A stretch of DNA of 64,000 nt from Ruminococcus sp. (GTDB taxonomy: Bacteria; Bacillota; Clostridia; Oscillospirales; Acutalibacteraceae), in the NCBI GenBank assembly GCA_017457955.1, contig JAFTGL010000001.1:30703-94702 (forward strand). Direction: 5' to 3'. The notes below the pieces were generated by a model. The model had not been told where the DNA came from. It did no database searches and saw nothing but the letters and a program-made list of their open reading frames with translations. Made by a program: the position numbers and the translations under genes. Shown one piece after another: positions 8,670-18,033 of this stretch; positions within the stretch are counted from its first letter, which is position 1, and the number at the start of each line of letters is the position of its first letter.

Positions 8670-9158
8670 ATGACAGTGAAATTATATTTACAATGTGATA
8701 CATCCGATATTAACGCGCGCTATACGGTGGCGGATGAAAAGGGCTGTCTGCGCTACACGGTGACAGGCAAGCGCAATCCCTCGGGCGAGACCATCCGTAT
8801 TTGTGACACGCACGGCGAGACGGTCTGCAAGATCCGCGGGCTGGGCTTTTCGGCGCTGTCGGTGTACAGTATCAGCGCGGGCGGCGAGAGCATGCGGCTG
8901 AATATCGCGGTCGGAACGGACCGTGCCGCGGTGCGCTTCCGCGGGATCAGCTTCTTTGTCCGCGGCGACGTGCTGATGGGCTCCTACTCCATCCTCGACG
9001 CGGATACCGCGGCGGTGTGTACGGTGGGCAGGGACTTTGCCCGCGGGTGCACACAGCTTTTGATAGAACAAGAAGAAAGAGAGATCTTCTGCCTGGCGGC
9101 GGCAATATGCATCAACAGTCTCAACGTCGGTCATATCCCCGCTTTGCAGATGTCATGA
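8670..9158 (+). CDS. LURP-one/tubby-C-like beta protein, unknown role
   Basis: The 162-residue product is predicted to be mostly beta strands: KLYLQCDTSDINARYTVAD, then repeated strand-turn units, and a C-terminal hydrophobic helix EIFCLAAAICINSL. This layout recalls the LURP-one-related/tubby C-terminal-like fold found in many small Clostridia proteins. That assignment rests on pattern only. The start is uncertain: GTG 8664, GTG 8667, ATG 8670 and GTG 8676 are all in frame, and none has a strong ribosome-binding site. It lies 45 bases after the O-antigen-ligase-like gene and may be read through from it. Confidence 0.55.
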   Translation: MTVKLYLQCDTSDINARYTVADEKGCLRYTVTGKRNPSGETIRICDTHGETVCKIRGLGFSALSVYSISAGGESMRLNIAVGTDRAAVRFRGISFFVRGDVLMGSYSILDADTAAVCTVGRDFARGCTQLLIEQEEREIFCLAAAICINSLNVGHIPALQMS

Positions 9159-9215
9159 TAAAATAAGAACTAAGAACTTAAGAATAAGAAAGAATAGAAA
9201 GGTAAGGTATATCGT

Positions 9216-9692
9216 ATGGACAAGTTATTACAGTTACTCAGCGAGAATTCTTCACTGACCACCGCTCAGCTTTCGCTGATGCTCGGCGAGCCTGAGGATT
9301 ACATCAAGGCGCAGATCGCGGAATATGAGAACAGCGGCGTGATCCGCGGTTATCAGGCGGTCGTCAACTGGGACGAGGTCCCCGACGCGGGCGTTATGGC
9401 GATGATCGAGTTAAAGGTCGCGCCTCAGCTGCAGAAGGGCTTTGACGAGATTGCCGAGAGGATCCTCGAGTACGATGAGGTCGAGTCCGTATACCTGATG
9501 GCAGGCTCTTACGACCTGCTTCTGACCGTCAAGGGCAAGACGATACAGGACGTCTCGTCCTTTGTCGCGAAGCGTCTCGCCGCGATGAACGGCATCCTTT
9601 CGACCGCGACGCACTTCATGCTCAAGCGCTATAAGGAAAAGGGCGTTTCGCTGATCGACGCGAAAAAAGACGGAAGGGAAATGATTTTTTGA
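9216..9692 (+). CDS. Lrp/AsnC family transcriptional regulator
   Basis: A 158-residue regulator with an N-terminal winged HTH (about 1-55: LLSENSSLTTAQLSLMLG then VIRGYQAVVNWDEV) and a C-terminal RAM/AsnC ligand-binding domain (VESVYLMAGSYDLLLTVKG). Such proteins form octamers or dimers that respond to amino acids. GAAAGGTAAGG lies upstream of ATG 9216. Its stop overlaps the start of an aminotransferase gene (TGATG), so the two are translationally coupled, and the regulator probably senses a substrate or product of that enzyme. Confidence 0.92.
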   Translation: MDKLLQLLSENSSLTTAQLSLMLGEPEDYIKAQIAEYENSGVIRGYQAVVNWDEVPDAGVMAMIELKVAPQLQKGFDEIAERILEYDEVESVYLMAGSYDLLLTVKGKTIQDVSSFVAKRLAAMNGILSTATHFMLKRYKEKGVSLIDAKKDGREMIF

Positions 9693-10876
9693 TGGATTAT
9701 TCCGATAAGCTGACGCAGTCGATCCAATCGGTGAAGCCCTCGGGAATCCGCCGCTTTTTCGACATCGTCAATGAGATGGATAACGTGATCTCCCTCTCGG
9801 TCGGCGAGCCTGATTTCCAGACGCCGTGGCATGTGCGCCAGGCGGGTATCACCTCGCTCGAACAGGGCAGGACTTGGTACACCCCGAACCGCGGCTTCAA
9901 GGAGCTGTGCAGGGAGATTTCAAATTTCTATAAAAGAAAATACAATCTTACATATGACCCGACCGAGGAATGTGTTGTCACGGTCGGCGGCAGCGAGGCG
10001 ATCGACATCGCTATCCGCTGTCTGGTATCCCGCGGCGACGAGGTGCTGATACCCCAGCCGTCCTTCGTCTGCTACGAGCCGCTGACGATCATGGCGGGCG
10101 CGACGCCCGTGATTATCGAGACAAAAGCGGAGAACGCCTTCCGTCTGACCCCCGAGCAGTTGGAGGAAAAGATCACCGACAAGACAAAGCTGCTGATCCT
10201 GCCGTTCCCGAACAATCCGACCGGCGGTATCATGGAGCGTGATGACTTGGAAGCGATCGCGAAGGTCATCAGAGACCACGATCTGATGGTGCTGTCCGAC
10301 GAGATCTACTCCGAGCTGACCTATGAAGGAAAACGGCACGTTTCCGTCGCGTCCATTGACGGTATGCGCGAGCGCACGGTGGTCATCAACGGCTTCTCGA
10401 AGTCGTACGCCATGACCGGCTGGCGGCTGGGATATGCGCTCGGACCGAAGGAGATCATCTCCATGATGGTGAAGCTCCACCAGTTCTGCATCATGTCCGC
10501 GCCGACGACCGCGCAGTACGCCGCGATCGAGGCGCTGCGCAACGGTGACGTCGATATCGAGAACATGCGCAATGAATACGACATGCGCCGCCGTTTTGTG
10601 GTAGGCTCGCTCAATGAAATGGGGCTGACCTGCTTTAACCCCGAGGGCGCGTTCTACTGCTTCCCGTGTATCAAGTCGACAGGGCTCAGCAGTGAGGAGT
10701 TCTGCACACGCCTGCTCCATAGCAAGCGCGTCGCGCTCGTACCCGGCTCCGCGTTCGGTGAATCGGGCGAAGGTTATGTGCGCCTGAGCTATTCGTATTC
10801 TATCCAGCACCTGATCCGCGCGATGGAATTGATCAGAGATTTTTTGAAGGAACTGAAAGATGAAAGCAACGGTTAA
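9692..10876 (+). CDS. PLP-dependent aminotransferase, class I/II
   Basis: A 394-residue fold-type I aminotransferase of the AspC-like group (COG0436). Visible motifs are ISLSVGEPDF near the N-terminus, the FPNNPTGG loop, LSDEIYSEL and the PLP lysine in NGFSKSYAMTGWRLGY. These enzymes transfer amino groups between an amino acid and 2-oxoglutarate or another keto acid; the exact substrate cannot be told. ATG 9692 overlaps the Lrp stop by one base, with AAGGGA upstream. Its 3' end overlaps ispE by 17 bases. Confidence 0.92.
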   Translation: MDYSDKLTQSIQSVKPSGIRRFFDIVNEMDNVISLSVGEPDFQTPWHVRQAGITSLEQGRTWYTPNRGFKELCREISNFYKRKYNLTYDPTEECVVTVGGSEAIDIAIRCLVSRGDEVLIPQPSFVCYEPLTIMAGATPVIIETKAENAFRLTPEQLEEKITDKTKLLILPFPNNPTGGIMERDDLEAIAKVIRDHDLMVLSDEIYSELTYEGKRHVSVASIDGMRERTVVINGFSKSYAMTGWRLGYALGPKEIISMMVKLHQFCIMSAPTTAQYAAIEALRNGDVDIENMRNEYDMRRRFVVGSLNEMGLTCFNPEGAFYCFPCIKSTGLSSEEFCTRLLHSKRVALVPGSAFGESGEGYVRLSYSYSIQHLIRAMELIRDFLKELKDESNG

Positions 10877-11747
10877 AGCGCCCGCGAAAATCAACCTGAC
10901 GCTCGATATCGTCGGCAAACGCGCCGACGGCTATCACGATGTGGCGATGGTCATGCAGGCGGTTTCTCTGTACGATACCGTTACCGTAGAGCTTTTGGAC
11001 GGCGAGGGCGACACGATCGCGGTTTGCTGTCCCGCTTATCCCGACGTGCCGACGGATGAAAGCAATATCGCGTGTAAGGCTGTCAGGGCGTTTTATCAGG
11101 CAACTCAGGTGAAACCCTCTCCTCTGTCCATCACCATCGACAAGGTGATCCCGACGCAAGCGGGCTTGGCGGGCGGTTCCGCTGACGGCGCGGCGGTCGT
11201 GCTCGCGCTCAATCAGCTTTTTGAGACCCATCTGAAAATGGAAGAGATGGCGGATATCTGCTCTCACTTCGGTTCCGACGTGCCGTTTTGTCTGTTGGGC
11301 GGCACCATGCTCGCGACAGGGACAGGCACGACGCTGAAAAAACTGCATCCCCTGCCGAACTGTCATATCGTCATCTGCAAGCCCGATATCTCCGTCTCCA
11401 CCGCGGCGGCATACGCGGCTTGCGACGCTCGACCGCCGAAGGGCTTTCTCTATACCGACGAGCTGATCAAGCGGCTGTACAGCCGTGATATCCGAGGGCT
11501 TTCCACCTGCCTGTACAACGAGTTTGAACAGGTGATGGAGCTGCCCGAGATCAACGCGATCAAGCGCGACATGCTGTCCTGCAAGGCGCTGGGAACGTCT
11601 ATGAGCGGCTCAGGGTCGGCGGTGTACGGCATTTTCATCAGCGAGAAAAAGGCGCAGGCATGCGTTGAATTTCTGAAAAAGAATTATAACCATGTGTTCC
11701 TGACCAAACCGCTGAAAGACGGCTGTAGAGTCGAAGCTGTAAGTTAA
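10860..11747 (+). CDS. ispE: 4-diphosphocytidyl-2-C-methyl-D-erythritol kinase
   Basis: IspE phosphorylates the 2-hydroxyl of CDP-methylerythritol in the MEP route to isoprenoids. The 295-residue GHMP kinase has the N-terminal KAPAKINLTLDIVGKRADGYHD (lysine of the active site), the ATP loop PTQAGLAGGSADGAA with the catalytic Asp, and the C-terminal GTSMSGSGSAVYG motif. ATG 10860 lies inside the end of the aminotransferase gene, with GAAGGA 9 bases upstream, so it is coupled to that unit. Clustering with spoIIR downstream is a common order in Clostridia. Confidence 0.95.
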   Translation: MKATVKAPAKINLTLDIVGKRADGYHDVAMVMQAVSLYDTVTVELLDGEGDTIAVCCPAYPDVPTDESNIACKAVRAFYQATQVKPSPLSITIDKVIPTQAGLAGGSADGAAVVLALNQLFETHLKMEEMADICSHFGSDVPFCLLGGTMLATGTGTTLKKLHPLPNCHIVICKPDISVSTAAAYAACDARPPKGFLYTDELIKRLYSRDIRGLSTCLYNEFEQVMELPEINAIKRDMLSCKALGTSMSGSGSAVYGIFISEKKAQACVEFLKKNYNHVFLTKPLKDGCRVEAVS

Positions 11748-11765
11748 ACTGAATAAACCCATAGT

Positions 11766-11807
11766 TACCTGCCAAAGATGATAATAACCGAACATTGAAA
11801 GGCAGGT
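11766..11807 (+). promoter_or_regulatory. Inverted repeat over the spoIIR ribosome-binding site
   Basis: ACCTGCC (11766-11772) and GGCAGGT (11801-11807) can pair across a 28-base loop. The right arm includes the Shine-Dalgarno-like GGCAGGT just before the TTG start of spoIIR, so folding would hide it. The loop contains GATAATAAC, which with CATA 16 bases upstream could be a sigma-F promoter; if so, most transcripts from that promoter would lack the left arm. Confidence 0.35.
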
Positions 11808-11814
11808 AATTCTT

Positions 11815-12405
11815 TTGAAGAAATATATTCACCTCTTTGTCGCGTCCGTGATCCTCGCGGGGATGCTCTTGAGCATACCGTTTTTTGATTCTTGTGAAGA
11901 CCTGACCGAGGATGTACTGCGCGTACATATCCTCGCGAATTCCGACTCCGCCGCTGATCAGAGCCTGAAGCTCAGCGTGCGCGACAGGGTCGTTTCGGAG
12001 TGCTCCGCGTACTATGACGCCTGCTCCGATAAGGACGAAGCGCTCGCGGTGACCCGTGAGCACCTCAGCGAGATCGAAGAGATCGCCGAACAAGAGATCA
12101 GGGATCACGGTTTTTGCTATCCCGTGCATGCGCAGATCGGCGAGATGCGCTTTGACACCCGCTATTATGAGGACTTCACCATGCCCGCGGGTCGGTATGA
12201 CGCCCTGCGGCTGACCATCGGCGGGGGAGAGGGTCAGAACTGGTGGTGCGTGATGTATCCGTCGCTGTGCGTCGGCGCGGCGTGCAAAGACGAAATGCGC
12301 GACAAGCTCGACGACGGCGAGTACAAGGTGGTGACCTCCGACAAATTCGACTTTCGCTTCAAGATCGTCGAATACTGGGAGGATATCAAAGGGTGGTTTC
12401 AATGA
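11815..12405 (+). CDS. spoIIR: Stage II sporulation protein R
   Basis: SpoIIR is made in the forespore under sigma-F, exported to the intermembrane space, and triggers SpoIIGA to process pro-sigma-E in the mother cell. The 196-residue protein starts with a signal-anchor (KKYIHLFVASVILAGMLLSIP), followed by the family hallmark VLRVHILANSDSAADQSLKL and the conserved GGGEGQNWWCVMYPSLC segment. The start is TTG 11815, preceded by AAAGGCAGGT; no ATG is near. The product matches the family's size. Confidence 0.95.
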   Translation: MKKYIHLFVASVILAGMLLSIPFFDSCEDLTEDVLRVHILANSDSAADQSLKLSVRDRVVSECSAYYDACSDKDEALAVTREHLSEIEEIAEQEIRDHGFCYPVHAQIGEMRFDTRYYEDFTMPAGRYDALRLTIGGGEGQNWWCVMYPSLCVGAACKDEMRDKLDDGEYKVVTSDKFDFRFKIVEYWEDIKGWFQ

Positions 12406-12468
12406 TATCCCTTTTTAGGGACATCAAAAGAGATATGATACATTTGAGAATCGGGAGGTTCAGATCAG

Positions 12469-12963
12469 ATGGATGAAGTGAAATTAAGGCGGTACCGCAA
12501 TCTGCTGACCATCAGCGGTACTGGCGTGATCGCGTTCGGCGTATGGAGCGTTATCAAGACGATCCTGTTTATGACGCTTACCCCCGATTATCTGCGGCTC
12601 AACGACATCGGCGACATCGGGGACATCGGGGAAGCAGGGATGACGGTGGTCAAGATCTTTGCTTTTACTGTTCTCGGCGTGATCATGGCGATCGAGCTGT
12701 TATTGCGCCTGTACATAGGGCTTTCGGCGCGCGCCGAGGGCAATGGCAAAAAGAAGCGCATCGTGTATGTCGTCGTTGCCGCAAGCCTTCTCCTGCTCTC
12801 GCTGTGGTCGATCATCACCAGCCTGCATGTGAGCGAATATGGCTCTCTGCTCGATATGGCTGTCTCTCTCTTGTTGGAGCTGACCTCCGCGGCGGCGTTC
12901 TTTGAGACGATCTATGCCTCCTGCATGGTCAGGAGACTGCAGAAGAAAGCGAAAGAGGGGTGA
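12469..12963 (+). CDS. Four-helix membrane protein, unknown function
   Basis: A 164-residue protein with four hydrophobic segments (about 14-34, 60-80, 96-115 and 125-148) and a basic tail (RRLQKKAKEG). I do not recognise a family. GGGAGG lies 10 bases before ATG 12469. The DNA at 12605-12631 repeats a 9-base unit encoding GDI three times in the loop between helices 1 and 2, suggesting recent expansion. It is followed 4 bases later by the DUF6765-like gene, so the two and the DUF308 gene form one operon. Confidence 0.75.
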   Translation: MDEVKLRRYRNLLTISGTGVIAFGVWSVIKTILFMTLTPDYLRLNDIGDIGDIGEAGMTVVKIFAFTVLGVIMAIELLLRLYIGLSARAEGNGKKKRIVYVVVAASLLLLSLWSIITSLHVSEYGSLLDMAVSLLLELTSAAAFFETIYASCMVRRLQKKAKEG

Positions 12964-12967
12964 GGGG

Positions 12968-14140
12968 ATGAACAAGGATTTTCATTACTACGCCACCTAC
13001 TGCGCCGCGTACCTTGCGGGCTATTCGCATGAAGAGAGCCTTGCGATCTGCTACAGCGCTCAGTTTGTCGACTGGTGCACCGTCACCTACCTCTCCACGC
13101 TGAAAGCGCCGCGTTCCGCCGCGACGACCCAGCTGCAGCTCGAGATGATGGACGTCAAGATGAACGCCGTCGGCTTACAGGATATCACGCGTATCTGGGC
13201 GTCGTTCCATTTCCTGCCTTATGATCTTTATGCGCAGAAGCCGCATTGCTCCAAGCGCTATCTTAACAAATACCGTCTGATCTGCAAGCCGAACGGCGAT
13301 CTGCTGGTCGATACCGTCAAGCTGGCGAAGGATAAGAGCCTGCAGGCGGTCGGCGTCGCGATGCACGTCCTCGCAGATACATGGGCGCACAGCAACTTCG
13401 CGGGCACGCCGTCTCTGGTCATCAACAACACCGATCATTATTTTTATGAGCTGATCCCTGACGGCGACGGCTTCAGGGAGCGCCCCATCAAGTTCAGCCA
13501 CAACCCCGGCGCGGGGGACGACATCGAGAAGGGCGTGTATGTCAACACCCTTTACCGCACTGAGGAAAACACTATCATGAACCTCGGTCACGGACGCGCG
13601 GGACACCTGCCCGACTACAGCTTCATCCGCTACAAGTACCTGCCCGCGTGGGGCGATTATGAGGAGGTCGTCAAGGACAACCCTTCGGACTATTATCATG
13701 CCTTCTGCCAGATGGTCTGCGCGATGCGTTATCTGCGCGGAGAGCTGCCTGAGTTTGAAAAGGATACATATGATACGGAAAAGACCGCTCCCTGGGAGAA
13801 AGAGATCAAAGCGATCATCACAAAGCGTCAGCCCGATTCCTGCGGCGACTGGCGCGCGCTGGGCGAGAAGCTGTCGGGGCGGGCGATAGAGGACTTTGAC
13901 CTCGACAAATACCGTGACGAGTATCTCGCCGCCGATAAGGACGGAAAGGACGATACCTTCCTCGGCAGATTCATCCTCGCCGCGCTTTCTCAGAAAAGCA
14001 TGGTCACGGGAAAGATCTTCCGCTCGGGCAACAAGCTCGCGGGCTATTCGGTCGATATGAAAAAGGGTTTTCGCGGGATCCGCGATTACCGCAAGCTGAT
14101 AAAAGAAACAAAGGGGGCGCAAAAGGATGACAGGCGGTAG
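12968..14140 (+). CDS. DUF6765-like protein, probable metal-dependent hydrolase fold
   Basis: A 390-residue soluble protein beginning MNKDFHYYATYCAAYLAGYS. His and Asp residues cluster in DFHYY, AQFVDWC and AMHVLADTWAHSNFAG, a spacing reminiscent of zinc-dependent phospholipase C/S1-P1 nuclease helices. From memory it matches the DUF6765 family, whose function is not established. ATG 12968 follows GAGGGG closely; an upstream ATG at 12902 lies inside the previous gene and would add a very basic, unlikely leader. The next gene starts 14 bases before this one ends. Activity on phospholipids is only a guess. Confidence 0.65.
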   Translation: MNKDFHYYATYCAAYLAGYSHEESLAICYSAQFVDWCTVTYLSTLKAPRSAATTQLQLEMMDVKMNAVGLQDITRIWASFHFLPYDLYAQKPHCSKRYLNKYRLICKPNGDLLVDTVKLAKDKSLQAVGVAMHVLADTWAHSNFAGTPSLVINNTDHYFYELIPDGDGFRERPIKFSHNPGAGDDIEKGVYVNTLYRTEENTIMNLGHGRAGHLPDYSFIRYKYLPAWGDYEEVVKDNPSDYYHAFCQMVCAMRYLRGELPEFEKDTYDTEKTAPWEKEIKAIITKRQPDSCGDWRALGEKLSGRAIEDFDLDKYRDEYLAADKDGKDDTFLGRFILAALSQKSMVTGKIFRSGNKLAGYSVDMKKGFRGIRDYRKLIKETKGAQKDDRR

Positions 14141-14660
14141 ACGTGTGACGGATATTCTTGTCGGCGTGCTGACAATGCTGCTGGGATTTGCGCTGATCCT
14201 TTTCCCCAAACACGGTCTGTCGATCGTGGCAGGCATCCTCAGCATGACGATGATCGTTTACGGCGTCCGCATGCTGATCTATTACTGCTCCATGGCGCGC
14301 CATATGGTCGGCGGCAGGACGATGCTGTACATCGCCGTGATCGTGCTGGATCTGGGCGTGTTCGCGTGGACGCTGACGGATATCCCCAAGATCTATATCG
14401 TCCTCTATCTGGCGGTAGTACACGCTTTCTCGGGAGTGATCGATATCATGCGCGGACTGGAAGCAAAGAAGTATAAGGCGCCGTCGTGGAGACTGAGCGC
14501 TCTATCCGGCGCGGTGAATCTCACCGTCGCGATATTGTGTATCGTTTTCCTCGGCTCAACCGATATGATCGTGTATATCTACAGCGCGGGACTGATCTAC
14601 TCCGCCGTGACCCGCATCATCACCGCGTTCCGCAAGACGGCGATCGTATATATCCAATAA
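14127..14660 (+). CDS. DUF308/HdeD-like membrane protein
   Basis: A 177-residue protein with six hydrophobic helices arranged as three hairpins, as in the HdeD/DUF308 family (for example DILVGVLTMLLGFALILFP at the N-terminus and LSGAVNLTVAILCIVFLG later). HdeD is linked to acid resistance in Escherichia coli, but the role in Firmicutes is unknown. The start ATG 14127 overlaps the preceding gene by 14 bases, with AAGGGGG upstream. A second family member lies at 41519-42028. Confidence 0.8.
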   Translation: MTGGRRVTDILVGVLTMLLGFALILFPKHGLSIVAGILSMTMIVYGVRMLIYYCSMARHMVGGRTMLYIAVIVLDLGVFAWTLTDIPKIYIVLYLAVVHAFSGVIDIMRGLEAKKYKAPSWRLSALSGAVNLTVAILCIVFLGSTDMIVYIYSAGLIYSAVTRIITAFRKTAIVYIQ

Positions 14661-14679
14661 ATACATAACGGAGAGAATT

Positions 14680-17600
14680 ATGCTGCGTTTTATCCTCGGC
14701 CGTTCCGGCTACGGAAAAAGTGAATATCTGCGCCGTCGGTTTGCCGACCTCGCTGGGGCGGGGGAGACCAAACTGCTGTTCCTCGTGCCCGATCAGATCT
14801 CGTTCGAGACCGAAGCGGCGCTTCTGAACATGCTCGGACCCGCTTTGTCGCGCAACATTCTGGTGCTGGGCTTTTCGCGCTTGTGTGATTATGTCTTTGA
14901 AGCGACAGGCAACCGCTACGCGGCGTTTGCCGACGACGGCGTGCGCCATCTGATGATGAGCCTTGCGCTCGAGCAGGTGCGCGATCGGCTGACGGTGTTC
15001 GACAAGCGCTCCGACGCGTCCGATACGCGCGAGCTGATGCTCTCCGCGGTGAAGGAGTACAAGAAGTGCGCGATCTCTTCCGATACTCTGCGTAAAGCCG
15101 CAGAGGCCGTCGGCGACGATACCCTGCGCGGCAAGCTGAACGACACCGCGCTGGTGTACGACGCGTACAACGCCGTGATGGAGCGCAGTTACATGGACCC
15201 GCTCGATTCGCTGACGAAGGTGTATGAGCTGCTGCTCGACAACAGACTGTTCGCGGGCTATACGATCGCGCTCGACGCGTTTTACGGCTTCACCTCACAG
15301 GAGTACGATGTGGTAGAGCTGTTGATGGCAATGAGCGCCGAGACCTATGTCGCCCTGACCGACGACGGACGCGCTGACAGCGAAAGCCTGTTCTTTGTAC
15401 CGCGCCGAACCCGCGCGCGGCTGACGCGCTTTGCACGCGAGAACGGCATTGATATCGCGCCGATCGTGACGATGACAACGCCGTATCGCTTCGCAAATGA
15501 GACGCTGATCACGCTCGAAGAAAACGCCTACCGCATGAACAAAGAGCCGTATCCCGAGGAAACGGACGCGGTGACGGTATACCGCGCGTCGGGTATCTAT
15601 GATGAATGTGACTTCGTCGCGCGTACCATCCGCGCTTTGACAGAGAAGGGTTACCGCTACCGTGATATCGCGGTCATTTCTCGCTCCGCGGAGCCGTATA
15701 TCGGCGTTCTCGACGCGTGTCTGGATAAATACGACATCCGGTACTTCATGGACAGACCGCAGGACATCGACGCCATGCCTATCGTCCGTCTGGTGACCTC
15801 AGCCTTTGAGATCGTCAACCGCGGTTTTCAGCGCGAGGATATCCTGACCCTGCTGAAAACGGGTCTGTGCTCCTACAGCGTTGAAGAGATCGCGGATTTT
15901 GAAAACTATCTCTTTGTATGGGACGTTGGCGGCAGGGGCTTTTACGACCCCTTCACCGCCCCGCCCGACGGCTTCTCCGATCAGATGACCGATGAGGACA
16001 AAGAGAAGCTGGATCGGATCGAGACGCTTCGCGCCGATATCATCGGCAAGCTCAGACGCTTTGCGAAAGCGGTCAGGGATACCGAAGGCAGAGCGGTTTG
16101 CGCGGCGCTGATGAAGCTGCTGTACGATCTGAAGGTCGATGAAAATATCAACGCTTTATGCGATACATATGAGGATGACGGCGAGCAGGAGCTTGCTCAG
16201 GATCTGATCCGCAGCTGGAATGTGCTGTGCGAGATCCTCGACAAAACCGTCGCGGTCATCGGTGATTACGCGATCACGCCGAAGCGTTTTGCCGAACTGC
16301 TGCACACCAACTTCGCCGCGTCGCAGGTCAGCACCATTCCCCGCTCGATGGACGAGGTGGATATCGCGACCGCCGACCGTTCGCTGATCTCGGACAAGAA
16401 GATCGTATTCCTGATCGGCGTCTTAGAGGGCGAATTTCCGCATACTCCCGTGGAAGCGGGCGTGTTCACCGACAGCGAGCGTGTGCGTCTGAAAGATTCG
16501 TTTCATCTGCCGCTGTCCGACTCCATCGAAGAGCTGATCGCGACGGAGCGCTACTATGCCTATTCCGCGCTGACCGCCGCAAGCGATCAGCTTTATATCA
16601 GCTTCTCTGCCGCCGATATGCGCGGCGAGATCCTGACCCCGTCCGACATGATCGGCGAGGTCGAGACGAGCTTGCCAAAGCTGAGTTTCATCAATTATGA
16701 TATGGTTCCGACAGAAGAACGCCTGCGCAGTAGACGCGCCGCGTTCGATTACCTCGTCAGCCGTTATCACAGCTGTTCTCCCGAGATCACTGCATTGAAA
16801 GCCTATTTCGGCACGGACGGCGAATACGGCGACAGGATCGCGTCGATCGAAGCGGCGCTGGACCGCCGTGCCCGCAGGATCAGCGATCTGAAGCTGACGC
16901 GTGAGCTGTACGGCAAAGAAATGCGCCTGTCCTCGACCAAGATCGACGTCTATCACAAGTGCCCGTTCCGCTACTTCTGCGAGTATGGTCTGAAGATCCG
17001 TGAACGCCGCAAAGCCGCTGTCGACGCGCTGGAATACGGCACGCTCATGCACCATATCTTTGAGTGCTTTTTCAGCCGCTTTACGCGCGAAGAGTATGTC
17101 GATATGGACGAGACCGTGATCGCCGAGACTGTCTCCGAAATCCTTGACGAGTATATCGACACCCACTTCGGCGGGACAGAGGATAAGTCCGACCGCTTCT
17201 TATACCTGCTGTACCGTATCAAATCCACCGCGGCAAAGCTGGTGTACCATATGACGCGGGAGCTTTCTCAGAGCGATTTTACACCCGTTGATTTTGAACT
17301 TGGCGTCGGTACGGACATCCCCGATTATACGGTGGAATTGCAGGACGGCTTGAAGCTGACCGTGCGCGGCAGTGTTGACCGTGTCGACCGCTGTGACGCC
17401 GACGGCGTCAGCTATATCCGCGTCATCGACTACAAGACAGGCACCAAAGAATTCAACATCAATGATATTCTGTACGGCTTGAACCTGCAGATGTTTATAT
17501 ACCTGTACGCGATCGAGCATAACGGCAAGGAGCGTTACGGTGAGATCACGCCTGCGGGCGTACTGTATATGCCCGCGGTGTCGCCTGTGATCCCTGCCGA

Positions 17601-18033
17601 TCCCGATACGTCCGAGGCGAAGATCCGCGCCGAGGTGATGAAAAAATACGCGATGAAGGGCGTTGTCCTTGCGGACGCCGATGTGGTGGAACACATGGAG
17701 CACGACGGTAAGGGCGTCTATATCCCCGCAAAGCTCAAGGACGGCACCGTCAGCGCAAGTCCCGGCAGTATCGCGACTTTAGCCGAGCTTGGAGCTATCT
17801 TCCGCCATATCAACGTATTGATGGCGCAGATGGCACAGTCGCTGTACGACGGCGACGTCGACGATCTGCCGCTGAAGGGAAAGAAGTATGACGGCTGTGC
17901 CTACTGTGTGTATCAGTCGGTATGCCTGCACACGGAGGACGATCCCTGCCGAGAGGCTGAGGATCGCTCTGCCGCCGAGGTATTTGAAGAATTGACGCGA
18001 GAGGGGGATGACCATGCCGAGAAACTGGACTGA
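14680..18033 (+). CDS. addB: ATP-dependent nuclease subunit B
   Basis: AddB pairs with AddA to resect double-strand breaks and load RecA at Chi. The 1117-residue protein starts with the ATP-binding motif LGRSGYGKSEYL, continues as a degenerate UvrD-like helicase, and ends with a RecB-type nuclease (VRGSVDRVDR, then VIDYKTG). Four cysteines likely hold the 4Fe-4S cluster: one in YHKCPFRYFC near residue 765, and three in CAYCVYQSVC near 1085. GGAGAG precedes ATG 14680. addA overlaps its end. Confidence 0.95.
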   Translation: MLRFILGRSGYGKSEYLRRRFADLAGAGETKLLFLVPDQISFETEAALLNMLGPALSRNILVLGFSRLCDYVFEATGNRYAAFADDGVRHLMMSLALEQVRDRLTVFDKRSDASDTRELMLSAVKEYKKCAISSDTLRKAAEAVGDDTLRGKLNDTALVYDAYNAVMERSYMDPLDSLTKVYELLLDNRLFAGYTIALDAFYGFTSQEYDVVELLMAMSAETYVALTDDGRADSESLFFVPRRTRARLTRFARENGIDIAPIVTMTTPYRFANETLITLEENAYRMNKEPYPEETDAVTVYRASGIYDECDFVARTIRALTEKGYRYRDIAVISRSAEPYIGVLDACLDKYDIRYFMDRPQDIDAMPIVRLVTSAFEIVNRGFQREDILTLLKTGLCSYSVEEIADFENYLFVWDVGGRGFYDPFTAPPDGFSDQMTDEDKEKLDRIETLRADIIGKLRRFAKAVRDTEGRAVCAALMKLLYDLKVDENINALCDTYEDDGEQELAQDLIRSWNVLCEILDKTVAVIGDYAITPKRFAELLHTNFAASQVSTIPRSMDEVDIATADRSLISDKKIVFLIGVLEGEFPHTPVEAGVFTDSERVRLKDSFHLPLSDSIEELIATERYYAYSALTAASDQLYISFSAADMRGEILTPSDMIGEVETSLPKLSFINYDMVPTEERLRSRRAAFDYLVSRYHSCSPEITALKAYFGTDGEYGDRIASIEAALDRRARRISDLKLTRELYGKEMRLSSTKIDVYHKCPFRYFCEYGLKIRERRKAAVDALEYGTLMHHIFECFFSRFTREEYVDMDETVIAETVSEILDEYIDTHFGGTEDKSDRFLYLLYRIKSTAAKLVYHMTRELSQSDFTPVDFELGVGTDIPDYTVELQDGLKLTVRGSVDRVDRCDADGVSYIRVIDYKTGTKEFNINDILYGLNLQMFIYLYAIEHNGKERYGEITPAGVLYMPAVSPVIPADPDTSEAKIRAEVMKKYAMKGVVLADADVVEHMEHDGKGVYIPAKLKDGTVSASPGSIATLAELGAIFRHINVLMAQMAQSLYDGDVDDLPLKGKKYDGCAYCVYQSVCLHTEDDPCREAEDRSAAEVFEELTREGDDHAEKLD

